Shown: positions 28,000 through 37,985, counted from the first letter of the stretch. The stretch is 64,000 nucleotides of DNA from Leptolyngbya sp. NIES-3755 (GCA_001548435.1 AP017308.1:4101030-4165029); one strand, 5' to 3'. Numbers and translations: made by a program. Notes: generated by a model not told the origin, from the letters alone.

Positions 28000-28731
28000 T
28001 TGACTGGGACACTGATTAGACAAACGCAAACGGTTACTGAAACCGAAGTATTTTTCTGCCCTGAAGAATCGCATTTCTATTCACATTGTTTAGAGCGATT
28101 GGTATTTTCGCAGTGTGATTCGCGGTTGATTGTTGAATTTGGATCGGGCGATGGTAGTCCGGTGATCAATTCATTAATGCGATCGCGCTGTAATGATATA
28201 ATTCACGGCTTTGAACTGAATCCATCAGCTTATGATGTGGCAAAATCAAGAATCGATCAGTGTAATTTGCACGATCGATATGTGTTGCACAACAAATCAT
28301 TCTTTGAGGCAGCACCAACCGATGCAGAGTGCTTGATTGCAAATCCGCCTTATATTCCTGCTCCAGACAACCAAATTCGGATGCCGCTGTTGCATGGTGG
28401 CGTAGATGGTGCAACACTGACGAATAAGCTATTAACGCTGAACTATCCAAGCGTCATGGTCTTGATCTCCAGCTACTCAAACCCATTAGGGACGCTGGAA
28501 TGTGCTGCTAAACAGGGTTATACGGTTGCTGACTTTATGGTGACACCGTTGCAGTTTGGTTGCTATAGCTCTGAACCAAAGGTGAAAAACTGGATCGCAA
28601 AATTGCGCGAGAACGGTCAAGCATTCTATTCAGACAATATCTATTTTCTTGCAGGTGTGCTGTTCCAACAATCTGATATTGCATCTGTTGATATTTCAAA
28701 TGAGCTAGTTCGAGTGATGACTGCGTTGTAA
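28000..28731 (+). CDS. Class I methyltransferase with an NPPY motif
   Basis: A 243-residue protein with SAM-binding VEFGSGDGSPV, an acidic FELNPSA after strand 2 and IANPPYIPAP as motif IV. NPPY is typical of PrmC/HemK glutamine and N6-adenine methyltransferases, which modify planar amide or amino nitrogens. The C-terminus has no DNA-recognition domain, so a protein or small-molecule target is more likely. TTG at 28000 has a well-placed GAGGA site; the TTG at 27982 lacks one. It is the second gene in the 26.8-30.6 kb run. Confidence 0.8.
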   Translation: MTGTLIRQTQTVTETEVFFCPEESHFYSHCLERLVFSQCDSRLIVEFGSGDGSPVINSLMRSRCNDIIHGFELNPSAYDVAKSRIDQCNLHDRYVLHNKSFFEAAPTDAECLIANPPYIPAPDNQIRMPLLHGGVDGATLTNKLLTLNYPSVMVLISSYSNPLGTLECAAKQGYTVADFMVTPLQFGCYSSEPKVKNWIAKLRENGQAFYSDNIYFLAGVLFQQSDIASVDISNELVRVMTAL

Positions 28732-28743
28732 ACCGATACGTTG

Positions 28744-28770
28744 AGGGTGTGATTGGCTTACACCCTTTTC
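28744..28770 (+). terminator. Rho-independent terminator after the methyltransferase gene
   Basis: AGGGTGT (28744-28750) and ACACCCT (28760-28766) form a 7-bp stem with a 9-nt loop followed by TTTC. It stands 13 nt after the methyltransferase stop and just before the GT2 gene, so the run may not be one transcript. Confidence 0.7.
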
Positions 28771-28777
28771 AATTGAT

Positions 28778-29584
28778 ATGTCTAAAGTTGATATCTTAAT
28801 TCCCACCTACAATCGTGCTTCTGCATTGGCAGTAACATTAACTAGCTTGATTGCTCAGAGCTTTCAGGACTTCAATGTGATTATCTCGGATCAAACAGAA
28901 GATCCAACTACGATCGCATCAAACCTAGTCCAAACTCCGATTCGGGTATTGCGTTCACACAATCATAAAGTTCAAATCCACCATCATCTCCCACGCCGTG
29001 GACTCGCAGAACAAAGACAGTTCCTACTCGATCAAGCCACTGCTCCTTACGTTCTGTTTATTGATGACGATTTGATTCTCGAATCCTTTGTGATCGAGCA
29101 ATTCATAGCAGCGATCGAACAAGAAAACTGCGGTTTTGTCGGTAGTGGATTGATCGGGCTAAGTTTTGCTCAAGACATTCGACCGCATGAACAAGCGATC
29201 GAGTTTTGGAAAACTCCCGTTCAACCGGAAAAACTCCAGCCTGGAATGCCTGAATGGGAACGCTGGAAGTTACATAATGCAGCAAATTTGTATCATATTC
29301 AGCGATCGCACAATATCGCGCCTGACCAGCCACGTAAATACAAAGTCGCTTGGATTGGTGGCTGTGTGATGTACAACACGGAAAAGCTTCGTGATGTGGG
29401 TGGCTTCAATTTCTGGAAGGACTTACCAGAAAATCACTGTGGCGAAGATGTGCTTGTTCAACAGCGAGTCATGGCGAAGTATGGCGGTTGTGGAGTGCTT
29501 CCGTCCGGGGCGTATCATCAGGAATTGCCGACGACCGTTCTCGATCGTACTTACAATGCTCCGGTTGTACTGGCGATTCACTGA
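28778..29584 (+). CDS. GT2 family glycosyltransferase
   Basis: A 268-residue GT-A enzyme with VDILIPTYNR at the N-terminus, a DDD metal-nucleotide motif in YVLFIDDDLILE and a later GGFNFWKDLPENHCGEDV segment containing the ED acceptor/base region. There are no membrane helices, so it acts in the cytosol. It would move a sugar from a nucleotide donor to an unknown acceptor. A hydrolase gene follows 53 nt downstream. Confidence 0.9.
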   Translation: MSKVDILIPTYNRASALAVTLTSLIAQSFQDFNVIISDQTEDPTTIASNLVQTPIRVLRSHNHKVQIHHHLPRRGLAEQRQFLLDQATAPYVLFIDDDLILESFVIEQFIAAIEQENCGFVGSGLIGLSFAQDIRPHEQAIEFWKTPVQPEKLQPGMPEWERWKLHNAANLYHIQRSHNIAPDQPRKYKVAWIGGCVMYNTEKLRDVGGFNFWKDLPENHCGEDVLVQQRVMAKYGGCGVLPSGAYHQELPTTVLDRTYNAPVVLAIH

Positions 29585-29637
29585 GTCATTTTCAAAAAAT
29601 GGTTCTACGATCGAAGAAGATGAGTTGAGCCTAACGT

Positions 29638-30645
29638 ATGATTCCTGAATTCTTCGATCGTGCTTCTGTCGGTTCTGTGTGGCGTGTTCCGTATCAACAA
29701 CGAGAGATCGACGCAGAACAGTGGGTGAAACAGCATGGAATTTCACCTGCAAGTGACGATCGAGTTCGGGTTTGTTTACTCGCGATCGATGTGCAGAATA
29801 CGTTCTGTATTCCCGATTTTGAATTATTTGTGGGAGGTCGATCGGGAACGGGAGCCGTTGAAGATAACATCCGACTGTGTGAGTTTATCTACCGCAATTT
29901 AGGCAGCATTACTGAAATTGCGCCCACAATGGATACTCACACCGCAATGCAAATCTTTCACCCGATCTTCTGGATTAATCAAGCGGGTGAGCATCCGATT
30001 CCCGCTGCAACATTGATTCCGTATGAGGCAGTGCAAAAAGGCGAATGGCGCGTCAATCCAGCCGTTGCAGCAAGTTTGAAAACAGACTATGACACGCTGA
30101 ACAATCATGCGCTGCACTACACCGAGCAGCTAACCGATGAAGGAAAGTATCCATTAACCGTTTGGCCCTATCACTCGATGTTAGGTGGAATCGGTCATGC
30201 GATCGTATCTGCGGTTGAAGAAGCGATGTTCTTTCACTGCATTGCTCGGAAGAGTCAGACCAGCTTTGAAATCAAAGGAAGCCATCCCCTAACTGAGAAT
30301 TATTCGGTGTTAAGTCCTGAAGTTCTAACGACCGTTGGCGGCGAGCTATTAGCACAGAAAAACAGTCAATTGATTGATAAATTGCTTAAGTTTGATGCAG
30401 TCGTGATTGCAGGTCAGGCAAAGAGTCATTGTGTCGCTTGGACGATCGATGATTTGCTCACCGAAATCCAAGCTTACGACTCTAGCCTGACCCAAAAAGT
30501 TTATCTACTCGAAGATTGCACTTCTCCAGTCGTGGTTCCGGGTGTGGTCGATTACACTGAACAAGCTGATCAAGCATTTGCTCGATTTGCAGAAGCTGGA
30601 ATGCACTTAGTGAAATCGACCGATTTAATCTCCAATTGGTTTTAG
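29638..30645 (+). CDS. Isochorismatase-fold cysteine hydrolase
   Basis: A 335-residue protein of the nicotinamidase/isochorismatase superfamily. It has [10 protein letters not shown] with the catalytic Asp, metal- or substrate-binding [12 protein letters not shown] and [12 protein letters not shown] with the nucleophilic Cys. It is much longer than nicotinamidases (about 180-210 residues), with an N-terminal extension of about 45 residues and an internal insert, so it is probably a distinct subfamily. The substrate is unknown. Its end overlaps the convergent permease gene by 4 nt. Confidence 0.82.
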   Translation: MIPEFFDRASVGSVWRVPYQQREIDAEQWVKQHGISPASDDRVRVCLLAIDVQNTFCIPDFELFVGGRSGTGAVEDNIRLCEFIYRNLGSITEIAPTMDTHTAMQIFHPIFWINQAGEHPIPAATLIPYEAVQKGEWRVNPAVAASLKTDYDTLNNHALHYTEQLTDEGKYPLTVWPYHSMLGGIGHAIVSAVEEAMFFHCIARKSQTSFEIKGSHPLTENYSVLSPEVLTTVGGELLAQKNSQLIDKLLKFDAVVIAGQAKSHCVAWTIDDLLTEIQAYDSSLTQKVYLLEDCTSPVVVPGVVDYTEQADQAFARFAEAGMHLVKSTDLISNWF

Positions 30646-31634
30646 CGCGAAGAACGGCGGCGGAGTCGATCGATGGTGACTGCAACAATGATCACTAAAC
30701 CTTTCACGACTAACTGCCAGAAATAAGACATATTCAGCAGCGTCAGACCATTGTTCAACACCGCGATGATCAATGCACCGAGTAAGGTTCCGGGCATTGT
30801 TCCAATCCCACCCGTGAAGCTCGTACCACCGAGAATCACAGCCGCGATCGCATCCAATTCGTACCCGTTCCCCAAGAGTCCAGTCGCGCTATACAAGCGG
30901 CTCGAACTCATGATGCCTGCCAATCCTGCTAGCAGTCCACTCACGCCGTACACGAACAGGAGAACACGATTGACTTTAATCCCGGTTAATCTTGCTGCAC
31001 GTTGGTTACCCCCCACCGCATAGATCTGCACACCAAGAACAGTTCGACGCAGAATAAACCAACTTCCCAACACCGTTAACAACGCAATCACCACAAGCCA
31101 AGGAAACGGACCGAGATAGGCATTTCCAACCCAGGCAAAGTTGAGATTGCGATTTAACACGGTTGTTCCATTCGCAACGAGATAGGCAGCACCCCGTAAT
31201 GCAGTTAAGCCACCCAAAGTCACAATGAATGGAGGTAAATCTAAAAAGGCAATCAGCGAACCATTGATCAATCCGATGACCAATCCAGTTAACAATGCGG
31301 CTGGAATTGCTAACCAACCGAGTGCACTTGATAGTGAAACCAATACACCCACAACGGCAGAGACACCGAGAATTGATCCGACGGAAAGATCAATTCCTCC
31401 AGTCAAAATTACAAAGGTCATTCCGGTTGCCAGCACAATGTTGATCGATGCTTGGCGCAGAATGTTCACCACGTTTCCAGCAGTCGGGAAGTTCGGAGTG
31501 AGCACCGAAAACAGAATGCAAATCAGAACCAGAATCGGCAGAATACCAGCGACTTGGAGCCAGTTGTTTGCAGGTTTGCGCTGAGGTGATGAGCGGCTTG
31601 GTTCTTTTAAGGGGCGTAATTCGGTTTGACTCAT
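30642..31634 (-). CDS. rbsC: Ribose-type sugar ABC transporter permease
   Basis: A 330-residue permease with eight to ten hydrophobic helices. It has [10 protein letters not shown] and the conserved [15 protein letters not shown] loop found in the RbsC/AraH/XylH family. It forms the membrane channel of a CUT2 importer. Its ATG overlaps the TGA of the ATPase gene. There is no kinase or isomerase gene nearby, so the sugar cannot be fixed; ribose is the default annotation. Confidence 0.92.
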   Translation of the reverse strand: MSQTELRPLKEPSRSSPQRKPANNWLQVAGILPILVLICILFSVLTPNFPTAGNVVNILRQASINIVLATGMTFVILTGGIDLSVGSILGVSAVVGVLVSLSSALGWLAIPAALLTGLVIGLINGSLIAFLDLPPFIVTLGGLTALRGAAYLVANGTTVLNRNLNFAWVGNAYLGPFPWLVVIALLTVLGSWFILRRTVLGVQIYAVGGNQRAARLTGIKVNRVLLFVYGVSGLLAGLAGIMSSSRLYSATGLLGNGYELDAIAAVILGGTSFTGGIGTMPGTLLGALIIAVLNNGLTLLNMSYFWQLVVKGLVIIVAVTIDRLRRRSSR

Positions 31635-33181
31635 AGTGCGGCGACCTCCGATGCGCCAGTGGCATAAGCCATAATGTTTTCTTGGGTAATTTTTTGGCGG
31701 GAACCGTCAATTTCTCCGACGATTCTGCCTTGGCGCATCACTAAAACGCGATCGCTCAATCCAATCACTTCCGGCAGTTCGCTCGATACCATCAGCACCG
31801 CAACACCAGTTTTTGCTAAGTCACTGATAATTCGATAAATTTCACTCTTTGCGCCAATGTCTACGCCACGAGTGGGTTCATCGAGCAGCAACACTCTGGG
31901 TTTGATTGCCAACCAACGAGCCAGTAGCAGTTTTTGCTGATTTCCCCCAGAGAGATCCATTGCGCGGATTTCTAGGTTTGCAAGTCGAATGTTGAAGTTA
32001 TCAACTGCATTATTCGCAATTCTGCCGAGTGCTTTCCAGTTGACTACGCCCGCTTTAGAATCCTCCTTCAGCATGTTTAGCGTAATGTTCTGACCGGAAC
32101 TCATTTCGAGGAATAAGCCTTGATCTTTGCGGTCTTCGGGAACGTAACCAATTCCAGCTTTGATCGCATCTCCAGGAGAATGAATCTCAACCTTTTTACC
32201 ATTTAGGAACACTTCACCGCTTACTTTCGGATCGGCTCCAAAAATCAGCCGTGATAGTTCCGTTCGCCCCGCTCCGACCAATCCAGCCAACCCGACAATT
32301 TCACCGGCTCGAAGCACTAAATCCGTGGGTTGAACTTTCCGCCCGTCGCTGATTTGTCGAACTTCTAACACCACATTGCCTTGATGCGTTGAATGTTCAT
32401 GTTCGTAGAAGCCTTGCATTGATCGACCAACCATCATTTGCACTAAGCGTTCGGGTGAGATTTCAGAACGATCGAGCGTTCCAATATACTGACCATCGCG
32501 CAGAACACTCACTCGATCGGCTAGGGCGTAGACTTCTTCCATCCGGTGACTGATATAAACGATCGCAATTCCATCGCGTCTGAGACGGTGAATGACCTCG
32601 AATAATCGTTCGGTTTCTCGCTCGGATAAAGCAGCCGTCGGTTCATCCATCACGAGAATGCGGCTATTGTCCTTGAGCGCACGAGCAATTTCGACCTGTT
32701 GCTGTTCAGCGATCGACAAATTCGCCACCACATCATCCGGGGAAAAACTCGCTCCCAAACTTTGTAGTACTCTCGTTGCTTCGCGCTTCATCCCTTCACG
32801 GTCTAAGACCTGTCCACGACTGATCTCACTGCCCATGAACATATTCTCAGCAACCGTGAGATTCGGAGCGACATTAAGTTCTTGATAAATCAAGTTAATG
32901 CCTGCTCGTCTCGCAATCCCTGGATCAGTCACATTTAGCCGCTGACCGTTGACCCAAATTTCACCCTCATCCGCAATGTAAGCTCCCGCCAGAATCTTCA
33001 TCAATGTGCTTTTTCCGGCTCCGTTTTCACCCATCAGCGCGTGAACTTCACCGGGATAAAGCGTTAGATTCACATTTTGCAGTGCAGGAACACCATTGAA
33101 TCGTTTGGTAATGCCCTTCATTTCGAGCACCGGAGTCGCAGTTGGGACAGGGCGCGACACCGATTGTTCATTCATTGTCAT
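31631..33181 (-). CDS. rbsA: Sugar ABC transporter ATP-binding protein (two-domain)
   Basis: A CUT2-type ATPase with two fused nucleotide-binding domains. The first has Walker [10 protein letters not shown] and signature [13 protein letters not shown]; the second has a degenerate loop [10 protein letters not shown] and signature [13 protein letters not shown]. Both have Walker B motifs ([16 protein letters not shown]). It powers import through the RbsC-like permease. ATG at 33181 shares a base with the binding-protein stop and is preferred; starts at 33190 and 33175 are also possible. Confidence 0.94.
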   Translation of the reverse strand: MTMNEQSVSRPVPTATPVLEMKGITKRFNGVPALQNVNLTLYPGEVHALMGENGAGKSTLMKILAGAYIADEGEIWVNGQRLNVTDPGIARRAGINLIYQELNVAPNLTVAENMFMGSEISRGQVLDREGMKREATRVLQSLGASFSPDDVVANLSIAEQQQVEIARALKDNSRILVMDEPTAALSERETERLFEVIHRLRRDGIAIVYISHRMEEVYALADRVSVLRDGQYIGTLDRSEISPERLVQMMVGRSMQGFYEHEHSTHQGNVVLEVRQISDGRKVQPTDLVLRAGEIVGLAGLVGAGRTELSRLIFGADPKVSGEVFLNGKKVEIHSPGDAIKAGIGYVPEDRKDQGLFLEMSSGQNITLNMLKEDSKAGVVNWKALGRIANNAVDNFNIRLANLEIRAMDLSGGNQQKLLLARWLAIKPRVLLLDEPTRGVDIGAKSEIYRIISDLAKTGVAVLMVSSELPEVIGLSDRVLVMRQGRIVGEIDGSRQKITQENIMAYATGASEVAAL

Positions 33182-34164
33182 TACTGCCACCCCTTGTATT
33201 GGCTCACGTTGTCTCGTGTAATCAGCTTCACGGGAATCTGAATATTCGGATTCGCGGGTCTTTTACCGTTGAGAATATCGTTACCGACTTGTACCGCTCT
33301 CTGAGTCATACCTAATGGATCTTGAGCAGCAGTGGCGACAAAGAGACTGCTTTTATCTTCGATCGCGGCTTGTGCTTCAGGTGCACCATCGACTCCGACA
33401 ATAAAGAACTCACTGCGTTTTGCTTGTCGTGCGGCAAGTTCAGCACCCACTCCACACGGATCATTAATGGCAAAGACCGCATCGATTTTCGGGAACGAAG
33501 TGAGCAGATCACTCATCACGCGCAATCCACCATCCCGACTGCCTTCTGCGTTTTGATCCTTGGAAAGAATCTTAATGCCTGGATATTTAGAAAGTACCTT
33601 TTCACAGCCTTCCACTCGATCGAACACCGATTGCACCGGAGGACCATTGACAATCACCACATTGCCTTGTCCTTTTAAGCGATCGGCAATGTACTGACAG
33701 CTTAGTTCTCCTGCTTGCAGATTGTTCGAGGTAATGGTTGCATCGACTCCGCCCGCTGCCGCCGTATCCACTGCAATCACAACCGTTCCAGCTTGTTTCG
33801 CTTTCTCCACCGCAGGCGCAATTCCTTGACTATCCGCAGCATTCAAAACAATCAAACTGGTATTTGCCGCAATAAAGTTCTCGATTTGGTTAAATTGCTG
33901 ATTCAAATCGTACCCGCTTGATACGATCGTGGTTCGCACCCCGTCCCCGCCAATCTTCTGAGCTTCGGCTTCTGCACCTCTGCCCATCAGCACAAAGAAC
34001 GGATTACTCAAATCACCCACTGTTACTGCAACCGATCGCAGTCTTGAGTTTGAATCATTGCTGGTTTGCTGTGTGGATGAACACCCCACGATCGCACCAC
34101 CAATCAGACCCAAAACGCCCACCGCACTCAATCCACGGCGTAACGCTTTGTGAGATATATTCAC
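33181..34164 (-). CDS. rbsB: Sugar-binding lipoprotein of the ABC importer
   Basis: A periplasmic binding protein of the RbsB type. GTG at 34164 follows a GGGGGA ribosome site and gives a short lipoprotein signal ([17 protein letters not shown]) with the lipobox Cys near residue 28. Ligand-domain features include [23 protein letters not shown] and [13 protein letters not shown] longer frame to 34263 lacks a sensible signal. It is the first gene of the rbsB-rbsA-rbsC operon. Confidence 0.9.
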   Translation of the reverse strand: MNISHKALRRGLSAVGVLGLIGGAIVGCSSTQQTSNDSNSRLRSVAVTVGDLSNPFFVLMGRGAEAEAQKIGGDGVRTTIVSSGYDLNQQFNQIENFIAANTSLIVLNAADSQGIAPAVEKAKQAGTVVIAVDTAAAGGVDATITSNNLQAGELSCQYIADRLKGQGNVVIVNGPPVQSVFDRVEGCEKVLSKYPGIKILSKDQNAEGSRDGGLRVMSDLLTSFPKIDAVFAINDPCGVGAELAARQAKRSEFFIVGVDGAPEAQAAIEDKSSLFVATAAQDPLGMTQRAVQVGNDILNGKRPANPNIQIPVKLITRDNVSQYKGWQ

Positions 34165-34410
34165 GTCCGCTTTTCCCCCAACAAGTAAATGAAGAGAGTC
34201 AATGGAATCTAAATCTGCCCGTCGATCGAACTGTCTCAATCGCTCAGAATGGAAGGATATCAAGATGTTTGAGCAGAGAACGATCCAAAATCGCGCTGCT
34301 ACAAAGAATCATGGTTAAACCCAGTATTGAAGTGTATGAAACAGCGTATTAGTAAGACGATGAAAATTGCAGAGCTATATTCGGATTGAATCCCTATTCG
34401 CCATCGTGCG
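34165..34410. other. Intergenic region upstream of rbsB
   Basis: With the small ORF below, this is the gap between rbsB and the acetamidase gene. It should hold the rbs promoter on the minus strand. I see no convincing terminator, repeat or RNA in it. Confidence 0.5.
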
Positions 34411-34563
34411 ATGAATCAGAAAGCAGCGACATCCACCGAAAAGAGTACGACTAGCGACAGAGAAGAAAAGTTGCTAACAGAACTCGCTCTGGTATTGATT
34501 TTCAAGCTTTTAGCTATCGATCAACGCCAGAGCGGTTCACAAAAAGTAACTGAGAATACTTAA
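34411..34563 (+). CDS. Possible 50-residue small protein
   Basis: An ORF starting MNQKAATSTEKSTT with a central hydrophobic segment (LLTELALVLIFKLLAI) and a polar tail. Its stop overlaps the convergent acetamidase stop. The charged N-terminus plus one hydrophobic helix is plausible for a small membrane-associated protein. There is no clear ribosome site before the ATG, so it may be chance. Confidence 0.3.
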   Translation: MNQKAATSTEKSTTSDREEKLLTELALVLIFKLLAIDQRQSGSQKVTENT

Positions 34564-35891
34564 CCTTTCTTCACCCAAATCGATCGAGGCATCAAACTAT
34601 GAATCGTTCTTGCTCCCGGTTCAATTCGTCCGAGCCGCGCATCCATCGCCAAACTCGCCAGCGAATAACTATCTAACATTGATAGCTTCTTCAGTTGTGA
34701 AATTCGCTCGATCATTTGCAGTGAAGCCGCATTCATCGCCTTCTGCACATCTGCATCGGTGGCAGCAGTAACATAACTATCGCGAGTGTCCTGAGTTGGA
34801 TTTGGAGCAAATTTCGGACTAGCTTTCTTTGGCAACATACAGTAAACGCCTTTCAACTGATTGACAATTTCAGCCACTCGACAATCTCCGTAGTCGTTCA
34901 TAAATTGCTGCGCTTCTTTGCTCGAAATCCGCTTCCAGTCAGAGACAAATTTCACGGTTTGATCGAATAGCATATCGACCGCTTTGTTCATATCTCGATC
35001 GTATCCCATCGTAATCCAGTGGGTCGGTGTTTCAATGCGTGGGAACGTGAGCGGCGTTTTTTTCAGCACCTCGATCGTCAGATTCAATTCACTAAAAGCA
35101 CCCTCGATCGCGGTTAAATTAACTTCTCCATTTCCTTGTGCAATATGGGAATCACCCGACCACAACAACGCTCCATCCACAAACACAGGTAAATAAATCG
35201 TTGTTCCCTGCACCAATTCGCGACAGTCCAAATTACCGCCATAAGCCCCCGGTGGAACGGTACTATATTGACCGCTTTCTGCTCGTGCCACTCCAATAAT
35301 TCCAGGAAATGGACGCACCGGAAGTTCGATTCCCGGTAAGAACTCGGTCACACCTCGACCCAGATCGAGATAGAAATGTTTGACTTGCGCTTCAGCGAAT
35401 TTGTCTGGGAACTGTCCGAGTTTGAGATTGCCAGGAAGGTTCCAATTCGCGCCATAGCTCCGAGGAACAATTCGATTGATCCGAATTTTTAGCACATCAC
35501 CAGGCATTGCTCCCTCAACGAAGATAGGACCTGTGACGGAGTGAGGACCGCGACCGGGAAAATCAGTCCGAAGTTTGGTGATTTGATCAATTGGTACTCC
35601 CGGCAAAATCTGATTGAGCGATGCCATCATTGTTTCCATTACGACGGTATCGCCCGCTTTAATCCGAGCGCGTGGCGGTTCTGCATTGTTAAACCAGCCC
35701 CATTGCACTGTTTCATCCGTTGCAGGCAATAGATACACGCCGCCTTGGTATTGACCGACAAAACCTTGTCTCAGCGCATTGATTTCAGGACGCTTAGTCG
35801 GTTGATTATCTTGGGCATTCGCTTTAGAAATCATAGATACAGCGGCAGCACTCGCAGCACTACCAATCAGAAAATCTCGACGCTTGGACAT
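34560..35891 (-). CDS. Exported acetamidase/formamidase family protein
   Basis: A 443-residue FmdA/AmdA-family amidase that would release ammonia from short amides. The N-terminus MSKRRDFLIGSAASAAAV has a twin-arginine-like signal ending near ANAQ (residue 27), so it is probably Tat-exported, unlike the cytosolic relatives. Family segments include GPHSVTGPIFVEGAMPGDVL, PPGAYGGNLDCREL and GDSHIAQGNGEV. It is single-gene, upstream of the rbs operon on the same strand but separated by about 400 nt. Confidence 0.9.
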   Translation of the reverse strand: MSKRRDFLIGSAASAAAVSMISKANAQDNQPTKRPEINALRQGFVGQYQGGVYLLPATDETVQWGWFNNAEPPRARIKAGDTVVMETMMASLNQILPGVPIDQITKLRTDFPGRGPHSVTGPIFVEGAMPGDVLKIRINRIVPRSYGANWNLPGNLKLGQFPDKFAEAQVKHFYLDLGRGVTEFLPGIELPVRPFPGIIGVARAESGQYSTVPPGAYGGNLDCRELVQGTTIYLPVFVDGALLWSGDSHIAQGNGEVNLTAIEGAFSELNLTIEVLKKTPLTFPRIETPTHWITMGYDRDMNKAVDMLFDQTVKFVSDWKRISSKEAQQFMNDYGDCRVAEIVNQLKGVYCMLPKKASPKFAPNPTQDTRDSYVTAATDADVQKAMNAASLQMIERISQLKKLSMLDSYSLASLAMDARLGRIEPGARTIHSLMPRSIWVKKG

Positions 35892-35961
35892 ACGGGAAAT
35901 AATAGATTAGGTCGGAATTTATTATTTCTTACGGATTCGTTGTAAAGTGTGACAAACATTA

Positions 35962-36798
35962 CTATTTCTGCGGTTGGCAGTTCGGACAGTAGTGAGCCGA
36001 TCGACCTGCTAATTTTATTCGCTCAATGTTTGTGTCACAAGTCCGACAGCGATCGCCATCTCGCCCATACACCCAAGCAATCCCGCCATAGTTCCCATTC
36101 ACCCCCGATACATCCCGAAAATCACTAAAACTTGTGCCTCGTGCCGCGATGCTATCTTTTAACACTCGAATCACGTTTTTTCGGAGTTCGGAAGTTTGCT
36201 CGATCGATAAGTCTATACACAGTGTTTCAGGATGAATCCCAGTTAAAAACAATGCTTCATCTGCATAGATATTTCCAATACCTGCGACTAAAGCTTGATC
36301 GAGCAAAGCATTTTTAATCGGACGTTTGCGGCTTTTCAGTTGCTCATAGAAATAGAGATCTGAAAAATCATCCGAAAATGGCTCATGTCCCAATCGCTGT
36401 AAGCCTGTAATGATCGTTTTCGGATCAACGTCGCCCACAACGTGCCACATCTGTCCGAATGTGCGTTGATCCACAAATCGAAGTTCTCGATCGTTCTCAA
36501 AAAACAATCGCACTCTCGTATGTTTCTGCAAAGGTTCAGATTGTTTCACCCATAAAAGCTGTCCGGTCATTCTCAAATGCACACCCAGCCAGCCGATCGG
36601 ATCAAGTTTGGCTAAAAGATACTTTCCGTAGCGTTGCCATTCAGCGATCGACAATCCTTTCAAACTCGGAATAAATTGATCCGAATCGGGATAGGCGATC
36701 GTGCGATCAAGCAAAACCTCTCCATCGACGATCGGCTGATTCAGCGTCACTTGATTCAGACCTAATCGAACCGTTTCAACTTCAGGCAATTCAGGCAC
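35962..36798 (-). CDS. mutM: Formamidopyrimidine-DNA glycosylase
   Basis: A 278-residue Fpg enzyme that excises 8-oxoguanine and nicks the abasic site. GTG at 36798 puts the catalytic Pro next to the start (PELPEVETVRLG), as the mechanism requires after Met removal; the longer frame to 36870 would bury it. The H2TH segment includes GNIYADEALF. The C-terminal zinc finger has Cys pairs in CRTCDTN and YCPNCQ. It lies just downstream of the psaE terminator on the same strand. Confidence 0.96.
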   Translation of the reverse strand: MPELPEVETVRLGLNQVTLNQPIVDGEVLLDRTIAYPDSDQFIPSLKGLSIAEWQRYGKYLLAKLDPIGWLGVHLRMTGQLLWVKQSEPLQKHTRVRLFFENDRELRFVDQRTFGQMWHVVGDVDPKTIITGLQRLGHEPFSDDFSDLYFYEQLKSRKRPIKNALLDQALVAGIGNIYADEALFLTGIHPETLCIDLSIEQTSELRKNVIRVLKDSIAARGTSFSDFRDVSGVNGNYGGIAWVYGRDGDRCRTCDTNIERIKLAGRSAHYCPNCQPQK

Positions 36799-36826
36799 AG
36801 CACATCCACTCGTAAAATCCCATTCT

Positions 36827-36868
36827 AAAAAAAGAGAGCCAGTCCCAACAGAAGAAAAGGACTGGCTC
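36827..36868 (-). terminator. Strong rho-independent terminator of psaE
   Basis: GAGCCAGTCC (36836-36845) and GGACTGGCTC (36859-36868) form a perfect 10-bp stem with a 13-nt loop. On the minus strand it is followed by TCTCTTTTTTT. It sits 22 nt after the psaE stop and isolates psaE from mutM. Confidence 0.93.
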
Positions 36869-36890
36869 AACTTTGATTATGGCAGAGATT

Positions 36891-37169
36891 CTACTCGGCT
36901 TTCTTCGCTGCGGGTTTTGCTGCGGGTTTTGCCGCTGGAGCCGCCGCTTTCTTTGCAGGTGGCTCAACCTCTTCGAGTTCGCTCAGGGCGAAGTTATTCG
37001 TGTTGACACCGCCCGATTGACCGCTGTAGCCCGTGTAGTTGACTTTTTCAAACCGCACAATCACCGGATATTTGATGCCGCTTTGGTCGATCGAGGCAAC
37101 CGTACCGACATCACGATACCAGTAAGACTCTTTCCGCAGAATGCGAACTTTTGAACCACGTTGAACCAT
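36891..37169 (-). CDS. psaE: Photosystem I subunit IV (PsaE)
   Basis: PsaE is the stromal-side subunit that helps dock ferredoxin and supports cyclic electron flow around photosystem I. The SH3-like core is complete: [39 protein letters not shown] and [17 protein letters not shown] at 37169 is the family start. After residue 70 comes a tail of about 22 residues made of Ala, Lys and Pro ([15 protein letters not shown]), which makes the protein 92 residues instead of the usual 70-76. The gene is monocistronic with its own terminator. Confidence 0.97.
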   Translation of the reverse strand: MVQRGSKVRILRKESYWYRDVGTVASIDQSGIKYPVIVRFEKVNYTGYSGQSGGVNTNNFALSELEEVEPPAKKAAAPAAKPAAKPAAKKAE

Positions 37170-37295
37170 GATTGTTCTCTTCCTTTTGTTCTGAAAATTA
37201 ACGAACCCGGATCGATGCAAAAGACAGATGATGCCGCGTCAATTTTCCCCAATTTACTACGGGAGTTGAACCGGAATGCGATCGCTGTTACAGGT

Positions 37296-37311
37296 TGAAA
37301 CAATCTGAAAC
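37296..37311 (-). promoter_or_regulatory. HLR1-like direct repeat upstream of psaE
   Basis: On the minus strand, GTTTCA-GATT-GTTTCA is a pair of direct hexamers with 4-nt spacing, about 127 nt before the psaE ATG. The RpaB-binding HLR1 element is two (G/T)TTACA hexamers with the same spacing; both hexamers here differ at the fourth base. rpaB itself is at 47684. Confidence 0.35.
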
Positions 37312-37349
37312 AAATGGGTGGACAATTTAGCGCGATCGTTCCTGAACTT

Positions 37350-37985
37350 CTAAAACAGATTGCGTTGTGACCATAAAGCGGCTGCGACCCGATCGCGCAT
37401 CTCCAACTTGCTCAAAATCTGAGTGACGTGATTTTTTACGGTTCCTTCGCTTAGGAAGAGTTCCTGTGCGATCTCTGTATTATTCTTGCCTTCACCTACG
37501 AGTTTCAGAACTTCGATTTCTCGTTGGCTGAGTGAAGTGAGCGGACTTGGAGAAGTAGGAGGCTTCAGTTGGGAGAAAGCTTTTGTTGCGATCGTGGGTC
37601 CAAGTTGACTATAACCCTGTGCTACCGATCGAATCGCTGTCGCAATCTCAGGGGCGGGTGTTCGTTTAAGCAGATAACCTAATGCTCCAACTTGCAGCGA
37701 TTGGAGAATGTATTCATCATCATCAAACGTGGTGAGTACCAAAATCCGAATCCACGGATAGCAGTCGTGAATCGTCTGAGTTGCCTGTACCCCATTACAG
37801 ATCGGCATTTGCACATCCATCAGAATCACATGGGGCTGGAGTCGTTTTGCTGCCTCGATCGCTTCTTGACCATTGGCAGCCTGTCCTGCAATTTCGAGAT
37901 CTGGCTCAACTGAGAGCATCGTCGCGAGTCCTTGCCGGAAGATCTCTTGGTCAACCAGAGAAATTCCTGGAGTACCTCCCGTCAT
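37350..37985 (-). CDS. NarL/LuxR-type response regulator with an altered N-terminus
   Basis: A receiver with the phospho-acceptor Asp in HVILMDVQMP, LTTFDDDEY and Lys in YLLKRT, followed by a LuxR helix-turn-helix (LSQREIEVLKLVGEG, SEGTVKNHVTQIL). The N-terminus is odd: ATG 37985 gives MTGGTPGISLVDQEIFRQG, whereas the family pattern is IRxLLVDDQEIFRQG. One residue of the acidic pair and the normal start are missing, and no ribosome site is visible. The gene probably lost its 5' end. No kinase gene is adjacent. Confidence 0.75.
   Translation of the reverse strand: MTGGTPGISLVDQEIFRQGLATMLSVEPDLEIAGQAANGQEAIEAAKRLQPHVILMDVQMPICNGVQATQTIHDCYPWIRILVLTTFDDDEYILQSLQVGALGYLLKRTPAPEIATAIRSVAQGYSQLGPTIATKAFSQLKPPTSPSPLTSLSQREIEVLKLVGEGKNNTEIAQELFLSEGTVKNHVTQILSKLEMRDRVAAALWSQRNLF

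Noticed and set aside
37061-37303. A minus-strand frame starting MFQPVTAIAF upstream of psaE, similar in its first residues to one near 40620
   Set aside because: The likeness comes from a shared HIP1 octamer followed by GTTACAGGTTGAA. The frame overlaps psaE, and nothing beyond the first ten residues matches.
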